Part shown: positions 42,489-52,722 of the stretch, one piece after another
Position numbering within the stretch: position 1 is the first letter of the stretch
Layout of the letters: each line of letters begins with the position of its first letter
Assembly (NCBI GenBank): GCA_902619375.1
Contig: CACNEB010000001.1
Span: 62,001-126,000, forward strand
Length of the DNA: 64,000 nucleotides
Source: an uncultured Alphaproteobacteria bacterium
Lineage (GTDB): Bacteria > Pseudomonadota > Alphaproteobacteria > HIMB59
Direction of reading: 5' to 3'
Made by a program: the position numbers and the translations under genes
The notes under the pieces: generated by a model
The model's database searches: none
What the model was told of the DNA's origin: nothing
Seen by the model: the letters and a program-made list of their open reading frames with translations, nothing else

Positions 42489-43473
42489 AGTAGGCATAAT
42501 TGGAGCAAATGGTTATTTAGGTGTTGAGTTAATACGAATTCTCTCTGTTCATCCTGAAGTAAAATTATCAAAAATCTTTCAAAGAGAAATGGAAATAGAT
42601 GAGGAATTTCCACATTTACAGTCATTAAATATGAAAGATTTACAGACATCTAATCTTGATGATTTTAAAAATCTCGATTGTGTTTTTTTATCATTACCTC
42701 ATGGTTCAGCTCATGAATATGTCAAAAAATTATTATCAAAAGTTAAAATTATAGACCTGAGTTCTGATTTTAGAATTTCTAATCAAGAGGATTATATCAA
42801 ATATTACAAATCAAATTTTGATGCTGATATTCAAAGTAAGTTTCAATATGGATTTATTGAAAAATCAATTGAAGATATAAAAAAATCCTCAAACATATCT
42901 AATCCTGGTTGTTTTGCATTAACGGCTCAACTATCTTTATTACCATTTCAATCTATAATTAAAAAAGTATCTATTACTGCTATTACTGGATCAAGTGGTG
43001 GTGGTAAAAATCCTTCTATGAAAAATCATCATTCTACAAGGTCTAAAGATATTTTTTCATATAATATTAATTCACATCGACATTTAGCAGAAATTTATCA
43101 ATCTTTTCCAAATTTAAAGGAGACTCTATCATTTGTGCCTCTGTCGGGCCCTTTCTCTCGAGGTATATATCTAACAAGTCACATTGAAACATATGAAGAT
43201 GCAACTTATGAGTCCTTAAATTCTAGTTTAATAGATTGTTTTAAATCATCTCCTTTCATTAGAGTACAAAATAATGCTAAGCTCTCTAATGTAGTAGGTT
43301 CAAATTATTGTGATATTTCACTTTCTTATAAAGATCAGAGGCACTTCGTTTTAGAGGCTTGTTTAGATAATTTAGTAAAGGGTGCTTCAGGTAACGCTGT
43401 TGAGTGTATGAATATAATTTTTGATCTTGATCAATCATTAGGATTGAAACAAATGATACCGTTATATCTATAA
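42481..43473 (+). CDS. N-acyl-gamma-glutamyl-phosphate reductase-like (ArgC/LysY family)
   Basis: IIGANGYLGVELIRIL, SNPGCFALTAQLSLLP, ITGSSGGGKNPS, SHRHLAEI. Confidence 0.82.
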   Translation: MIKVGIIGANGYLGVELIRILSVHPEVKLSKIFQREMEIDEEFPHLQSLNMKDLQTSNLDDFKNLDCVFLSLPHGSAHEYVKKLLSKVKIIDLSSDFRISNQEDYIKYYKSNFDADIQSKFQYGFIEKSIEDIKKSSNISNPGCFALTAQLSLLPFQSIIKKVSITAITGSSGGGKNPSMKNHHSTRSKDIFSYNINSHRHLAEIYQSFPNLKETLSFVPLSGPFSRGIYLTSHIETYEDATYESLNSSLIDCFKSSPFIRVQNNAKLSNVVGSNYCDISLSYKDQRHFVLEACLDNLVKGASGNAVECMNIIFDLDQSLGLKQMIPLYL

Positions 43474-44321
43474 TGAAAAATCAAAGTTTTTACCAATCAA
43501 TATTACAAAATTCCATACTAGTTATTAAAGTTAGTGGTAAAATTTGTGACAATGAAGGTAGTATAGATAATGTTATAAGTGACATTAAAGAATTATTAAA
43601 CTCTATTTCGAAGTTAAAAGTTGTTTTAGTCTTTGGATTTGGACGACAGCTAGATAACTATATGATCAATGTACATGGTATTGAGCCAAAAAAAATAAAT
43701 GGTAGAAGAGTAACATCTCCTACAGACATAGAGGCAGCCAAAAAAATATCTGGTCAAATTTTAATAGATATTTTTAGCTTGAGTTCACGATATAATATCA
43801 GAAATTTTCCAATTCCTATTTCAAAGAAAGACTTTATTGCAGCAAAAAGAAGAGATGTAGTTGATGATATTGATTATGGTCAAGTAGGGGACGTCGTTTC
43901 AGTTGATGCTTTACAAATTAAAAACTTATTTAAAGAACATGATATGATAATTATGCCAAGTTTAGTTTTAGATAAAAATACATCTGAAGTATTAAATGTT
44001 AATGCTGACACCATTGCTACTGAATTAGCAATAAACCTCTCAGCTAGTAAACTAATTTTTATCTCTGATGTCCCTTTTATCAAAGATACACAAGGGGAAA
44101 GAATTTCTGCAGTTGATGAAAATATGGCAAGAAAACTATTTGATGAGAAAATCATTTCTAATGGGATGGTTGTAAAAGTCGAAAACTCATTAAAAGCTCT
44201 AAATCAAGGTGTTCAAAAAATTCATATTATAAGTGGCGAAATAAAAAATGCTCTTATAAATGAGTTAGAGACAGAAGAGGGTATTGGTACTGTATTTCAA
44301 AAACAATCTTTAGATTATTGA
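43473..44321 (+). CDS. amino-acid kinase family, N-acetylglutamate kinase (ArgB)-like, divergent
   Basis: LVIKVSGKIC, HGIEPKKINGRRVTSPTDIE, LNVNADTIATELAINLSASKLIFISDV; usual GGG/PQI glycine motif appears as GFGRQ. Confidence 0.75.
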   Translation: MKNQSFYQSILQNSILVIKVSGKICDNEGSIDNVISDIKELLNSISKLKVVLVFGFGRQLDNYMINVHGIEPKKINGRRVTSPTDIEAAKKISGQILIDIFSLSSRYNIRNFPIPISKKDFIAAKRRDVVDDIDYGQVGDVVSVDALQIKNLFKEHDMIIMPSLVLDKNTSEVLNVNADTIATELAINLSASKLIFISDVPFIKDTQGERISAVDENMARKLFDEKIISNGMVVKVENSLKALNQGVQKIHIISGEIKNALINELETEEGIGTVFQKQSLDY

Positions 44322-44322
44322 A

Positions 44323-45477
44323 TTACAACGATTGAGTTATAATCTTTATTGCCTTTCTTATTTCTCCAGTTGAAACAGTCAAAGGAGGTGTAAGACGAAT
44401 TATATTCCCTTGAATTAGAGTTGAAATAAGCCCATTTTTTGACATTTTTTCATATGTTTTTAATGCGATTTGATTATTTTTAAACTCTACACCAGCCATA
44501 AGACCCAAACATCTTGTATCAACTATTTTATCTTTGTGTAAAAGGTGCATTTTTTTTATTAGAGAAGATAATAAATTACCATTAATCAGTACTTTATTTA
44601 AAAAACTTTTATTATTTATGGTTCTAAAAACGTTATATGAAACTCTTGTCTGAAGCATACCACCTCCAAAAGTTGAGCCATGAAAACCAGTAGAAATAAT
44701 TTTGGATATATATTTTTTTACTATGGTAGCACCTATGGGAATTCCTGATCCTAGGCCTTTTGCAGAGGTTATGATATCTGGATTGACACCGTAGTGTTTG
44801 TAAGCAAATATTTTACCAGTTCGACCTATACCACCTTGTATTTCATCCCCGATAAGTAAAATTTTCTTATTTTTACATATCTCTTTTATAGCTTTTGCAA
44901 AATTCTTACTGCAAATATTTATACCTCCGTCTCCCTGAACAAATTCTATTATGATTGCTACTGTTTTTTTATTTACTAATTTTTTTAGATCAGAGATATC
45001 ATTAAACTTGCAAAATTTTACTTTTCCAGGAACAGGACCAATATTAGATTTATATTTTTTATTACTACCGACGGATAAAGCCCCAATTGTTCTCCCATGA
45101 AAAGAGGAGGTCATTGCGATAATCTCATCTTTACCATTTTTACTACCATAATTTCTCGCAATTTTTAAAGCAGCCTCAATACTTTCGGCACCAGAGTTAG
45201 AAAAGAATACATCTCCTTTATTGGAATTATCAGATAGTAACTTAGATAATTTAGTTTTAAATTCATGTATTTGTGATCCTGATAGATGAGTAATTCCTGT
45301 TTTTAGTTGAGCTTTTAGGCTATTTTTAATTATAGGATGATTATATCCAAGAGAATTAACAGCAACCCCTGCAGAGAAATCTAATAATTTTCTTTTATCA
45401 GAGGTGTATAAATAACAACCATTGCCCTTTACCACTCTGAAATTACTAAACTTGTAAGTTTTTAATAAGTTATTCAT
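44323..45477 (-). CDS. acetylornithine aminotransferase-like (ArgD family)
   Basis: LLDFSAGVAVNSLGYNHP, FSNSGAESIEAALKIAR, LIGDEIQGGIGRTGK, SAKGLGSGIPIGA. Confidence 0.85.
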   Translation of the reverse strand: MNNLLKTYKFSNFRVVKGNGCYLYTSDKRKLLDFSAGVAVNSLGYNHPIIKNSLKAQLKTGITHLSGSQIHEFKTKLSKLLSDNSNKGDVFFSNSGAESIEAALKIARNYGSKNGKDEIIAMTSSFHGRTIGALSVGSNKKYKSNIGPVPGKVKFCKFNDISDLKKLVNKKTVAIIIEFVQGDGGINICSKNFAKAIKEICKNKKILLIGDEIQGGIGRTGKIFAYKHYGVNPDIITSAKGLGSGIPIGATIVKKYISKIISTGFHGSTFGGGMLQTRVSYNVFRTINNKSFLNKVLINGNLLSSLIKKMHLLHKDKIVDTRCLGLMAGVEFKNNQIALKTYEKMSKNGLISTLIQGNIIRLTPPLTVSTGEIRKAIKIITQSL

Positions 45478-45522
45478 GTTTTTTTTTACGTATATTTTTA
45501 AAAAAAAAGTAAATTTTGATTG

Positions 45523-46416
45523 TCAAAATCTCCACTGGCTTATTTTATTCATAAGAAAATCTCTAAAAGCTATTAATTTTAAACTTCCTTTTAGATTTTC
45601 ATGATAAACCATATGAACATCGTAACTTGGTCCTTCTATATCTGGTAATACCTTAACAAGATGGGCTTTATGTTGAGCCATATAATCAGGTAATGCGGCC
45701 AAACCTGCACCAGTTTCAACGGCTACTAATAAACCATATAGATTATTAATTGTAATATGAGGTCTTCTATTTTTTTGGTTTTTTTTAACACCAGTCTTCA
45801 GTATCCAATTGGTGTCAGAAAGGGGGGATGGTTTTCCAATGCCATATGTAATTAATCTATGAGTATTAAGTTCTGATCTTCTCAAAGGCATACCCATTTC
45901 ATTTATGTAATTCGCTGATCCGTAGATATGGTATTTGATTGTTGCTATGTGCTTTGAAACCAAATCTAAATGTCTTGGTTTTCGCATCCATAAACCAATA
46001 TCATAATCTTGGCGCAGCATATCTTGCTCATCTTCAGAATAGTTTAGTTTAAGATTAATTTCTGGGTATTCATGAATAAATTCATTGATTCTTGGGCTTA
46101 ACCACATCGATCCAAAAGCAACTGTAGTATTAATAGAGAGGTTGCCAGTGGGAACTGACTTATATTCAACTATCTTTTTTTCTATAGAATTTAAATCAGC
46201 AAAAATTTTTTCAGTTTCTTCAAAAAGATAGGAACCCTGCTCTGTGAGAGTTATACCTTTTGTGTGTCTTTTAAATAATTTGGTTTTTAAACTATGCTCA
46301 AGAGATTGAATTTGTCTAGTAATAGCAGATTGACTAAGGTGAATAGTATCCATAGCTCTAGAGATGCTACCTGCCGTAGCTACGTGATAAAATGTTTTAA
46401 GTCTATCCCAATCCAT
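45523..46416 (-). CDS. LysR family transcriptional regulator
   Basis: N-terminal HTH FYHVATAGSISRAMDTIHLSQSAITRQIQSLEHSLKTKLFKR. Confidence 0.88.
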   Translation of the reverse strand: MDWDRLKTFYHVATAGSISRAMDTIHLSQSAITRQIQSLEHSLKTKLFKRHTKGITLTEQGSYLFEETEKIFADLNSIEKKIVEYKSVPTGNLSINTTVAFGSMWLSPRINEFIHEYPEINLKLNYSEDEQDMLRQDYDIGLWMRKPRHLDLVSKHIATIKYHIYGSANYINEMGMPLRRSELNTHRLITYGIGKPSPLSDTNWILKTGVKKNQKNRRPHITINNLYGLLVAVETGAGLAALPDYMAQHKAHLVKVLPDIEGPSYDVHMVYHENLKGSLKLIAFRDFLMNKISQWRF

Positions 46417-47677
46417 TAATAATTGTACTTAGATCCCCGTTTAATATCAGAATGTCTATTAAATAATATTTTTTTGAAGATTTCAAATCTAATAAAATGT
46501 TATTAGCATCATTTAATTCATTCTTACTTTCAATAAGTTGTGTAATATCTATTTTTTGGGCTTTATATAAAATTTCATTTCCTTGTAATTTTAATTCTAA
46601 GCTATCAATTATTTTTTCTTGGTTGTTTATTTTATTTAAATAAAATTCATAATTATTCCAAGACTCTAAGTAAGTATTAAGTAAGTCTCTCTTTAAGTCC
46701 TTATGTTCTAATAATTTTTTTTGATAATTATATTCCTCAATATCAAAATTATTTTCATCTTTAAATCCGTCATAAATAGGAACACTTAGAGATAGTGACA
46801 AGGATGAGGATCTTCTATGATCAATTACTGCAGAATAATTATCACTCTCACTTAGGGAAAAAGTTAGGTCAACAGAAGGTCTCAAATCTTTTTTGCTCAT
46901 CTCTAGTTCAGGTAAATATGTATTTTCAATAAAAGTGAGATATTGACCATAAGAGGAATTCATCAATTCTGAAAACAATTTCTTGCTAATTTGTGCGTTA
47001 GATACGTCTATCACATAATCAAAATTTACATCTTCATCATATATATCTAGATCAAGTAACTTACTAACTTGAAGCATTAAATTATCTATTTTTCTATCAT
47101 AATCTAAAGACACAGATTTTGCCTCTAATAGTTCATTTTCTAGATCTAATACCTCTGTTTTTGTAATTCTGTTTGCCTTAAATAATATTTCAGCCTCTAG
47201 TACTTTTTTTCTATAAAATTCTAAACTTAGTTGTTGATTTTTCTTTTTAAAGACTAATGTCTGTAAATTACTATAACCGTTTAGTAGTTCTTTGATTAAT
47301 AACTCTTTTTGATACTCTCTAAGATAATCAAAAGCTTGATTTCTAGTTTGTGTAGTTATTAAATTTAACTGACTAAATCCACCGTTATAGAGGTTAACCG
47401 TAGCGCTTAATGTATGAGTATCTGCGTTTACTGTAGAAGTAGAGTTAGTGCTAGTTGTACTATTTGAAAAAGAAAATGAATAATCTATTTCTGGTATATA
47501 GAGTGTATCAGCTAATTCTAAATTTTTATCGTCAATCAAATTATCATACTTAAATTGAGAGTTTGTTTCATTTTTTTTGACAAGGATTTTTATTAAATCA
47601 GTTATTTCATAGGATAAAATACCCTTTGAAAAAAATAAAAAGAATGTGCTTAAAAAAATTATTTTGATTTTTGCCAT
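46403..47677 (-). CDS. TolC-like outer membrane efflux protein
   Basis: signal peptide, long heptad-rich helices, TLSATVNLYNGG and LSLSVPIYDGF OEP repeats. Confidence 0.75.
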   Translation of the reverse strand: MAKIKIIFLSTFFLFFSKGILSYEITDLIKILVKKNETNSQFKYDNLIDDKNLELADTLYIPEIDYSFSFSNSTTSTNSTSTVNADTHTLSATVNLYNGGFSQLNLITTQTRNQAFDYLREYQKELLIKELLNGYSNLQTLVFKKKNQQLSLEFYRKKVLEAEILFKANRITKTEVLDLENELLEAKSVSLDYDRKIDNLMLQVSKLLDLDIYDEDVNFDYVIDVSNAQISKKLFSELMNSSYGQYLTFIENTYLPELEMSKKDLRPSVDLTFSLSESDNYSAVIDHRRSSSLSLSLSVPIYDGFKDENNFDIEEYNYQKKLLEHKDLKRDLLNTYLESWNNYEFYLNKINNQEKIIDSLELKLQGNEILYKAQKIDITQLIESKNELNDANNILLDLKSSKKYYLIDILILNGDLSTIINGLG

Positions 47678-48432
47678 TCTCTCTCCAAATTATTCAAATT
47701 CCATTTTAATTTTTTTTTGTTCATTATTTTTTCCATTTTTTTAAATCTTTTCTCAAATTTCCTATTAGAGTCTCTAATAACTGTTTCAGTATCAAGTCCT
47801 AATTTTCTTGATAAATTAATACAAGAAAATAATAAATCTCCTAATTCCTCTTTAATTTTTCTCTTATTATTAATCTTCATTTCATTTGAAAGCTCATTTA
47901 ATTCCTCTTTTACCTTCTTCAAGGTTCCATTTGCATTTTTCCAATCAAATCCCTCTTTTGCAGCTCTTTTTTGAAGCTTAAGTGAACGTGTAACAGCAGG
48001 GAGATTTACACTTACACCATCTAAAACAGATTTTGCACCTTTCTTCTTTCTTTCAAATTTTTTTTGTGTTTCCCAAAAATCATTTACATCTTGAACGGTT
48101 TTAATTGACTCATCGCGCATAAAAATATGAGGATGACGAGATTTCATTTTTTTTATACTTGTATCAATTACATCTTCAATTGAAAATTTCTTTTTTTCAG
48201 CAGCAATAACTGAGTGATATATAACTTGTAGTAATAAATCGCCAAGTTCTCCTTCTAGCTCTTTGTTATTATTTGACTCAATTGCTTCGATAACTTCATA
48301 TGCTTCCTCTAAAGTATACTTTGCTAATGATTTGGAAGTTTGTTGTATGTCCCATGGACATCCATTTTTGGGATTTCTTAGTCTCTTAACAACATTAATT
48401 AAATCATTTAATTTGTTCTTTTTTTTTACCAT
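47659..48432 (-). CDS. mazG: nucleoside triphosphate pyrophosphohydrolase
   Basis: LRNPKNGCPWDIQQTSKSLAKYTLEEAYEVIEAI, ELGDLLLQVIYHS, EELGDLLFSCINLSRK. Confidence 0.93.
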   Translation of the reverse strand: MVKKKNKLNDLINVVKRLRNPKNGCPWDIQQTSKSLAKYTLEEAYEVIEAIESNNNKELEGELGDLLLQVIYHSVIAAEKKKFSIEDVIDTSIKKMKSRHPHIFMRDESIKTVQDVNDFWETQKKFERKKKGAKSVLDGVSVNLPAVTRSLKLQKRAAKEGFDWKNANGTLKKVKEELNELSNEMKINNKRKIKEELGDLLFSCINLSRKLGLDTETVIRDSNRKFEKRFKKMEKIMNKKKLKWNLNNLEREWQKSK

Positions 48433-50177
48433 GCTAATGCCTGTGCTTGAAATATTTGACTCTTATAACTTCTAATATCTGCATATGCATCATAAATTTT
48501 ATCTTGTTTTCTAGCGCATAAAATAAAACCTTCGCTCCAGTCTGTAGTTTTAAGGCATTTATGTCCTTTTTTATTTAGTTGGGAAATATAGGGTGAAAGC
48601 CGCTCTTCCAATAATAATTGTTTCAAATTTGGATCATGTGGGTGAAAAAAAGCAGGTAAATGCTCTGATGAAACTCTTGGTTCATTTAATGCTTGGTCAA
48701 TAGACTTATTCGAAAATATATAATTCATTAAAAATTGTGCTTGCCATTGATCTTGAGCGTCACCACCCATTGTCCCACAACTTAAAATCTCTTTCTTTTT
48801 TTGATTGATAATTAAAGTAGGACTCAATGTTGTCCTTGGTTGTTGTTCAGGTGCTATAAAATTTACGTGACCTGGTTTTGATAAATAAAATGTCATTAAT
48901 CTATTACCTAAGGGAAATCCCAATTCATTAATCACTTCATTAGATCTTATCCATCCACCACTTGGTGTACACGAAATTGCATTATTATCTTTATCTATAA
49001 TACTTATATGAACAGTGCCAGCTCCCCATGGTTTAATGTCATTTTCTATTGGAAGTAATGATTTATTGGATAGGGGGCTACCAGGAATTATAGAGTCAAT
49101 TGCCTTCTCTTTAATTAATTGCATTCTTTTATTAAGGTAAGAGTCATTTAATAGGTGATTGGCTTTGATTTTTGAATTGTACTTACCAGTGAAATACATC
49201 TCTCTGTCAGCAAAAGTTAATTTTAAAATTTCTGTAAATTTATGAATATCACCAGCTGAATTAAGTGATTTAATTTTCTGTTTGTTGAGCATTTTCAACA
49301 TCATTAAACTAGTTAATCCTTGTCCCCAGAAATTAGTTTTATGAACTTGATAATCACCATATTTTTCTGAAATTGTTTTTTCAAATATGACATTAAAGTT
49401 TTCAAAATCCTCTTTTGAAAGAAGCCCTTCATTTTTTTGTGAATATTTTAAAATTGAGTTTGCAACATCGCCTTTGTAAAAAGCATCATGTAATTTATTA
49501 AATTTATTATTTCGAGATCCTGTGATTTTTTTTTCGTAATTTCCAAGATAATCTATTAAGTTTGTGTAAGCCGAATTTCTAAATAAACTTCCTAATTTTG
49601 GAATTTTATTATTTTTTAAATATAATTTTGCAGAATTTTTCCACTCTTTTATAAATTTACCTTTTAGACTTTTTAAGCCAAATTTATTTTGGTTTATTAT
49701 TCCAGTGTGTAAAGGATATCCTTCTTTTGCGTATTCTTTAGCATATTTAGAAATAGTCCTAAAATCTAGTTTGCCATATAATTGTAACATTCTAAAAATA
49801 CTAGAAAATGCTGCTGGAACTCCAGCACATAATATTCCCTCATCAGGAACTTCTGTGTATCCTCTTGTAACTAAATTTAAAAAATTAAATTTTTTAGGAG
49901 ATATAGTATTTCCATTTAAGACAAGAGGACTTTGGTCTTTAGGCTTTAAAATCATTACTCCTTCACCTCCCATGCCAAACATTTGAGGATTTACAAGCCC
50001 TTCAACTAACATAGCTCCAGCTGCAGCATCAAAGGCATTACCTTTATCATCATTTAAAATATTATGTGCAGTAATTGATGATAAATTTGAATGAGTTGCT
50101 ATGGCACCGTTAGTTCCAGAATAACTTGGTATAAAACTGTTAGAGCTATTATTTTCTATTCTATAAGATCTATTCAT
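48426..50177 (-). CDS. ggt: gamma-glutamyltranspeptidase
   Basis: NDDKGNAFDAAAGAMLVEGLVNP, GAGTVHISIIDKDNNAISCTPS catalytic Thr region, SPTLIINQKKKEILSCGTMGG. Confidence 0.85.
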   Translation of the reverse strand: MNRSYRIENNSSNSFIPSYSGTNGAIATHSNLSSITAHNILNDDKGNAFDAAAGAMLVEGLVNPQMFGMGGEGVMILKPKDQSPLVLNGNTISPKKFNFLNLVTRGYTEVPDEGILCAGVPAAFSSIFRMLQLYGKLDFRTISKYAKEYAKEGYPLHTGIINQNKFGLKSLKGKFIKEWKNSAKLYLKNNKIPKLGSLFRNSAYTNLIDYLGNYEKKITGSRNNKFNKLHDAFYKGDVANSILKYSQKNEGLLSKEDFENFNVIFEKTISEKYGDYQVHKTNFWGQGLTSLMMLKMLNKQKIKSLNSAGDIHKFTEILKLTFADREMYFTGKYNSKIKANHLLNDSYLNKRMQLIKEKAIDSIIPGSPLSNKSLLPIENDIKPWGAGTVHISIIDKDNNAISCTPSGGWIRSNEVINELGFPLGNRLMTFYLSKPGHVNFIAPEQQPRTTLSPTLIINQKKKEILSCGTMGGDAQDQWQAQFLMNYIFSNKSIDQALNEPRVSSEHLPAFFHPHDPNLKQLLLEERLSPYISQLNKKGHKCLKTTDWSEGFILCARKQDKIYDAYADIRSYKSQIFQAQALAW

Positions 50178-50246
50178 TACAAATAATAATTTTAAGACAC
50201 TCCATAAGTTATTTCTTTTTTAAAAGATTGCATTATAAAGTTATAT

Positions 50247-50684
50247 ATGACCTGGAAGTTAATATCAAAATCTTCATACTCACAACTACTTGGAGAGTTA
50301 GAAACAAAATTAGAAAACAATCAACATAAGTATAGAATGACAGTTTCTGACAAGCATTTAAATTCTGGGAACTTTGCCCATGGTGGCTTTTTAATGTCTT
50401 TTTTGGATAATGTTATGGGTAATGCTGCCTATAAGTCATTTGGTAATAGACCATGTGTAACAATATCAATGAATACTCACTTTACTTTTTCTGCACAAAA
50501 AGGAGATGAGCTCATTGGAATTCCATCTATAGAGAGAATGACAAAAACACTTTGTTTTGTTAAATGCCAAGTATTTTCAAATAATGAAATTATTGTTTCA
50601 GGCAATGGTATTTGGAAGTTAGTTAAAACATCATCTATGAAAACTGTAAAAGACAAAAAATTAGATGACGATGGTGGTTGGTAA
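50247..50684 (+). CDS. PaaI-type hotdog thioesterase
   Basis: LNSGNFAHGGFLMSFLDNVMGNAAYKSF, GDELIG, VSGNGIWKLV. Confidence 0.78.
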   Translation: MTWKLISKSSYSQLLGELETKLENNQHKYRMTVSDKHLNSGNFAHGGFLMSFLDNVMGNAAYKSFGNRPCVTISMNTHFTFSAQKGDELIGIPSIERMTKTLCFVKCQVFSNNEIIVSGNGIWKLVKTSSMKTVKDKKLDDDGGW

Positions 50685-50708
50685 TAATTTAATAAATTAT
50701 AATTAATA

Positions 50709-51851
50709 TTGAAGATACAGATATCAGAAATTACTGCATGTAAGGCACTTTTTTTCTCTATTTCTTTTTTTGTGGGCCTTTGGGCAATTAGAATTCCAGA
50801 TATAAAAGATCAAATAAATGTTGACTATAGTGGTATGGGATATCTTTTTGTAATTTTTTCAATTGGCTCTGTTCTGACAATGATAGCCATGCCAAAAATA
50901 ATGCAACTCTATCCATCAAAAAAAATATCTCTTTTATCTGGATTTTTAATTTGTCTTTTATGGATGCTCATACCTTTTGCCCACTCATTCACATTAATGG
51001 CAATACTTAGTCTTATCTTTGGCGTTTGTTATGGACTTTTTGAAGTAATTCTTAATGTCCAAGCCACTTCTTTAGAAAAAAAATTAAATAAACCGATGCT
51101 GTCAGGCTTTCACGCATTTTGGAGTATTGGACTGTTGTCTGGATCGTTGTTAACAAGTTTATTCTTAGAATTTAAAATTAGTTTTTTTATAAATTCTCTT
51201 GTTTATATTGTTTTTTTAGCCCCATTAATTTTTTTTAGTAGTTTAACTATAGAAAATAATAAATCAGATCCATTATCTTTTTTTTCAATTTTTTTTAGTT
51301 GGCCCTTATTTCTTATAATTTTGGTTGTATTAGCTATCACGGCAGTTTTTTTGGAAGGGGGGACCGACTCCTGGGGGTCTTTATACATGAGAGATTACAT
51401 TAATGCAGACGGTTTCAATATTGGACTTGCTGCAATAGCCTTTAATGGAAGTATGGTTTTTGGAAGACTAATAGGAGATAAATTAAAACAAATGTTTGGT
51501 ATTTATAATTTTCTTGTTTTCTCAGTTTTAGGTTCATTAGTTGGTTCGTTAGTAATTGCATTTAGCAGTTCTTTATTTTTTGCGATAATTGGATTTATCA
51601 TAGCTGGTTTTTGTGTTTCTTCTGTTATTCCAATTTGTTACACGTATGGGTCCTCTATTAAAGGTGTTGACCCCACTGTCGGTATTTCAATTATTACAAT
51701 AGGCACATATGGGGTTTTCATGATAGCGCCTCCTACATTAGGTTATGTTGCAGATATGATAGGTATAGAATTTGTATACACACCAATGTTTATACTTTTT
51801 TTCATAGCAAGCATCATTGTAATTTTTCAAAAGAAATTATTCAAAAACTAA
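50709..51851 (+). CDS. MFS transporter (TTG start)
   Basis: about 12 hydrophobic segments; FFVGLWAIRIPDIKDQI, GFHAFWSIGLLSGSL, GRLIGDKL. Confidence 0.78.
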   Translation: MKIQISEITACKALFFSISFFVGLWAIRIPDIKDQINVDYSGMGYLFVIFSIGSVLTMIAMPKIMQLYPSKKISLLSGFLICLLWMLIPFAHSFTLMAILSLIFGVCYGLFEVILNVQATSLEKKLNKPMLSGFHAFWSIGLLSGSLLTSLFLEFKISFFINSLVYIVFLAPLIFFSSLTIENNKSDPLSFFSIFFSWPLFLIILVVLAITAVFLEGGTDSWGSLYMRDYINADGFNIGLAAIAFNGSMVFGRLIGDKLKQMFGIYNFLVFSVLGSLVGSLVIAFSSSLFFAIIGFIIAGFCVSSVIPICYTYGSSIKGVDPTVGISIITIGTYGVFMIAPPTLGYVADMIGIEFVYTPMFILFFIASIIVIFQKKLFKN

Positions 51852-52720
51852 TTTTTTTTTAAAATTAATATATTTCCAAATAGAACAAGAAACGACCCAA
51901 TGTATAAATTTAAGTTCCATATCATACCTTCAAATATTGTAGAAATAATTAGTGCTATAAGTGGCATTATTATTGCAATGTACGCTGCATCATTGGCACC
52001 TATATTTTTTATTACTGAAAGATAAAGAATAAAACCGAATACACTTCCAAAAACAGATAAATATAGTAATGATATAATATACTTATAACTAAAATCAAAA
52101 TTTAATTCAGTACCAGTTATTAAAAGATAAATTAATAGTGATATAGAGCCATACAACATCCCATATCCTGTAACGACAACAACATTCAATTTAATTTTAG
52201 AGGTATACTCTGAAATTAAGTTACCAATAGATGCAAAATAAGTTGCCAATACACCAAGTAAAATCCCAATACTTGTGCTCTTTGATAATTCAAAATTAAT
52301 AATTTCATCATAAAATATGAAAAGTAATCCTAACGTTCCAATAAAACCTCCAACCAAAGTCATAATTTTTGGAAATTTACCTTTAAAAATAATATTATTA
52401 ACAACATTCATAAATAATATTGATGAAAAACAAAGAGCTACAAACCCACTAATTAGATGAACTGTGGATAGGTAAAACAATACATAGTTTATATTAAATA
52501 ATGATATACCTAGAGCAGCTATAAAAAAATGCTCCTTTAGAGTAAATTTAAGATTTATTTTTTTAAATATACAAAATATTAAAATTATTATTGATGATAA
52601 AAAAAACCGGTAAAAAACTGATGTCATTGGATCAACAATGCCAAGTTGAAATTTAATAATATACCAGGTAGGCCCCCAAACTATTAGTGTTGAAATAAAT
52701 AAAAATATTGTATTGTTCAC
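51848..52720 (-). CDS. EamA/DMT-family transporter (GTG start)
   Basis: about 10 hydrophobic segments; WGPTWYIIKFQLGIVDPMTSVFYRFFLSS. Confidence 0.8.
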   Translation of the reverse strand: MNNTIFLFISTLIVWGPTWYIIKFQLGIVDPMTSVFYRFFLSSIIILIFCIFKKINLKFTLKEHFFIAALGISLFNINYVLFYLSTVHLISGFVALCFSSILFMNVVNNIIFKGKFPKIMTLVGGFIGTLGLLFIFYDEIINFELSKSTSIGILLGVLATYFASIGNLISEYTSKIKLNVVVVTGYGMLYGSISLLIYLLITGTELNFDFSYKYIISLLYLSVFGSVFGFILYLSVIKNIGANDAAYIAIIMPLIALIISTIFEGMIWNLNLYIGSFLVLFGNILILKKN

Positions 52721-52722
52721 TT

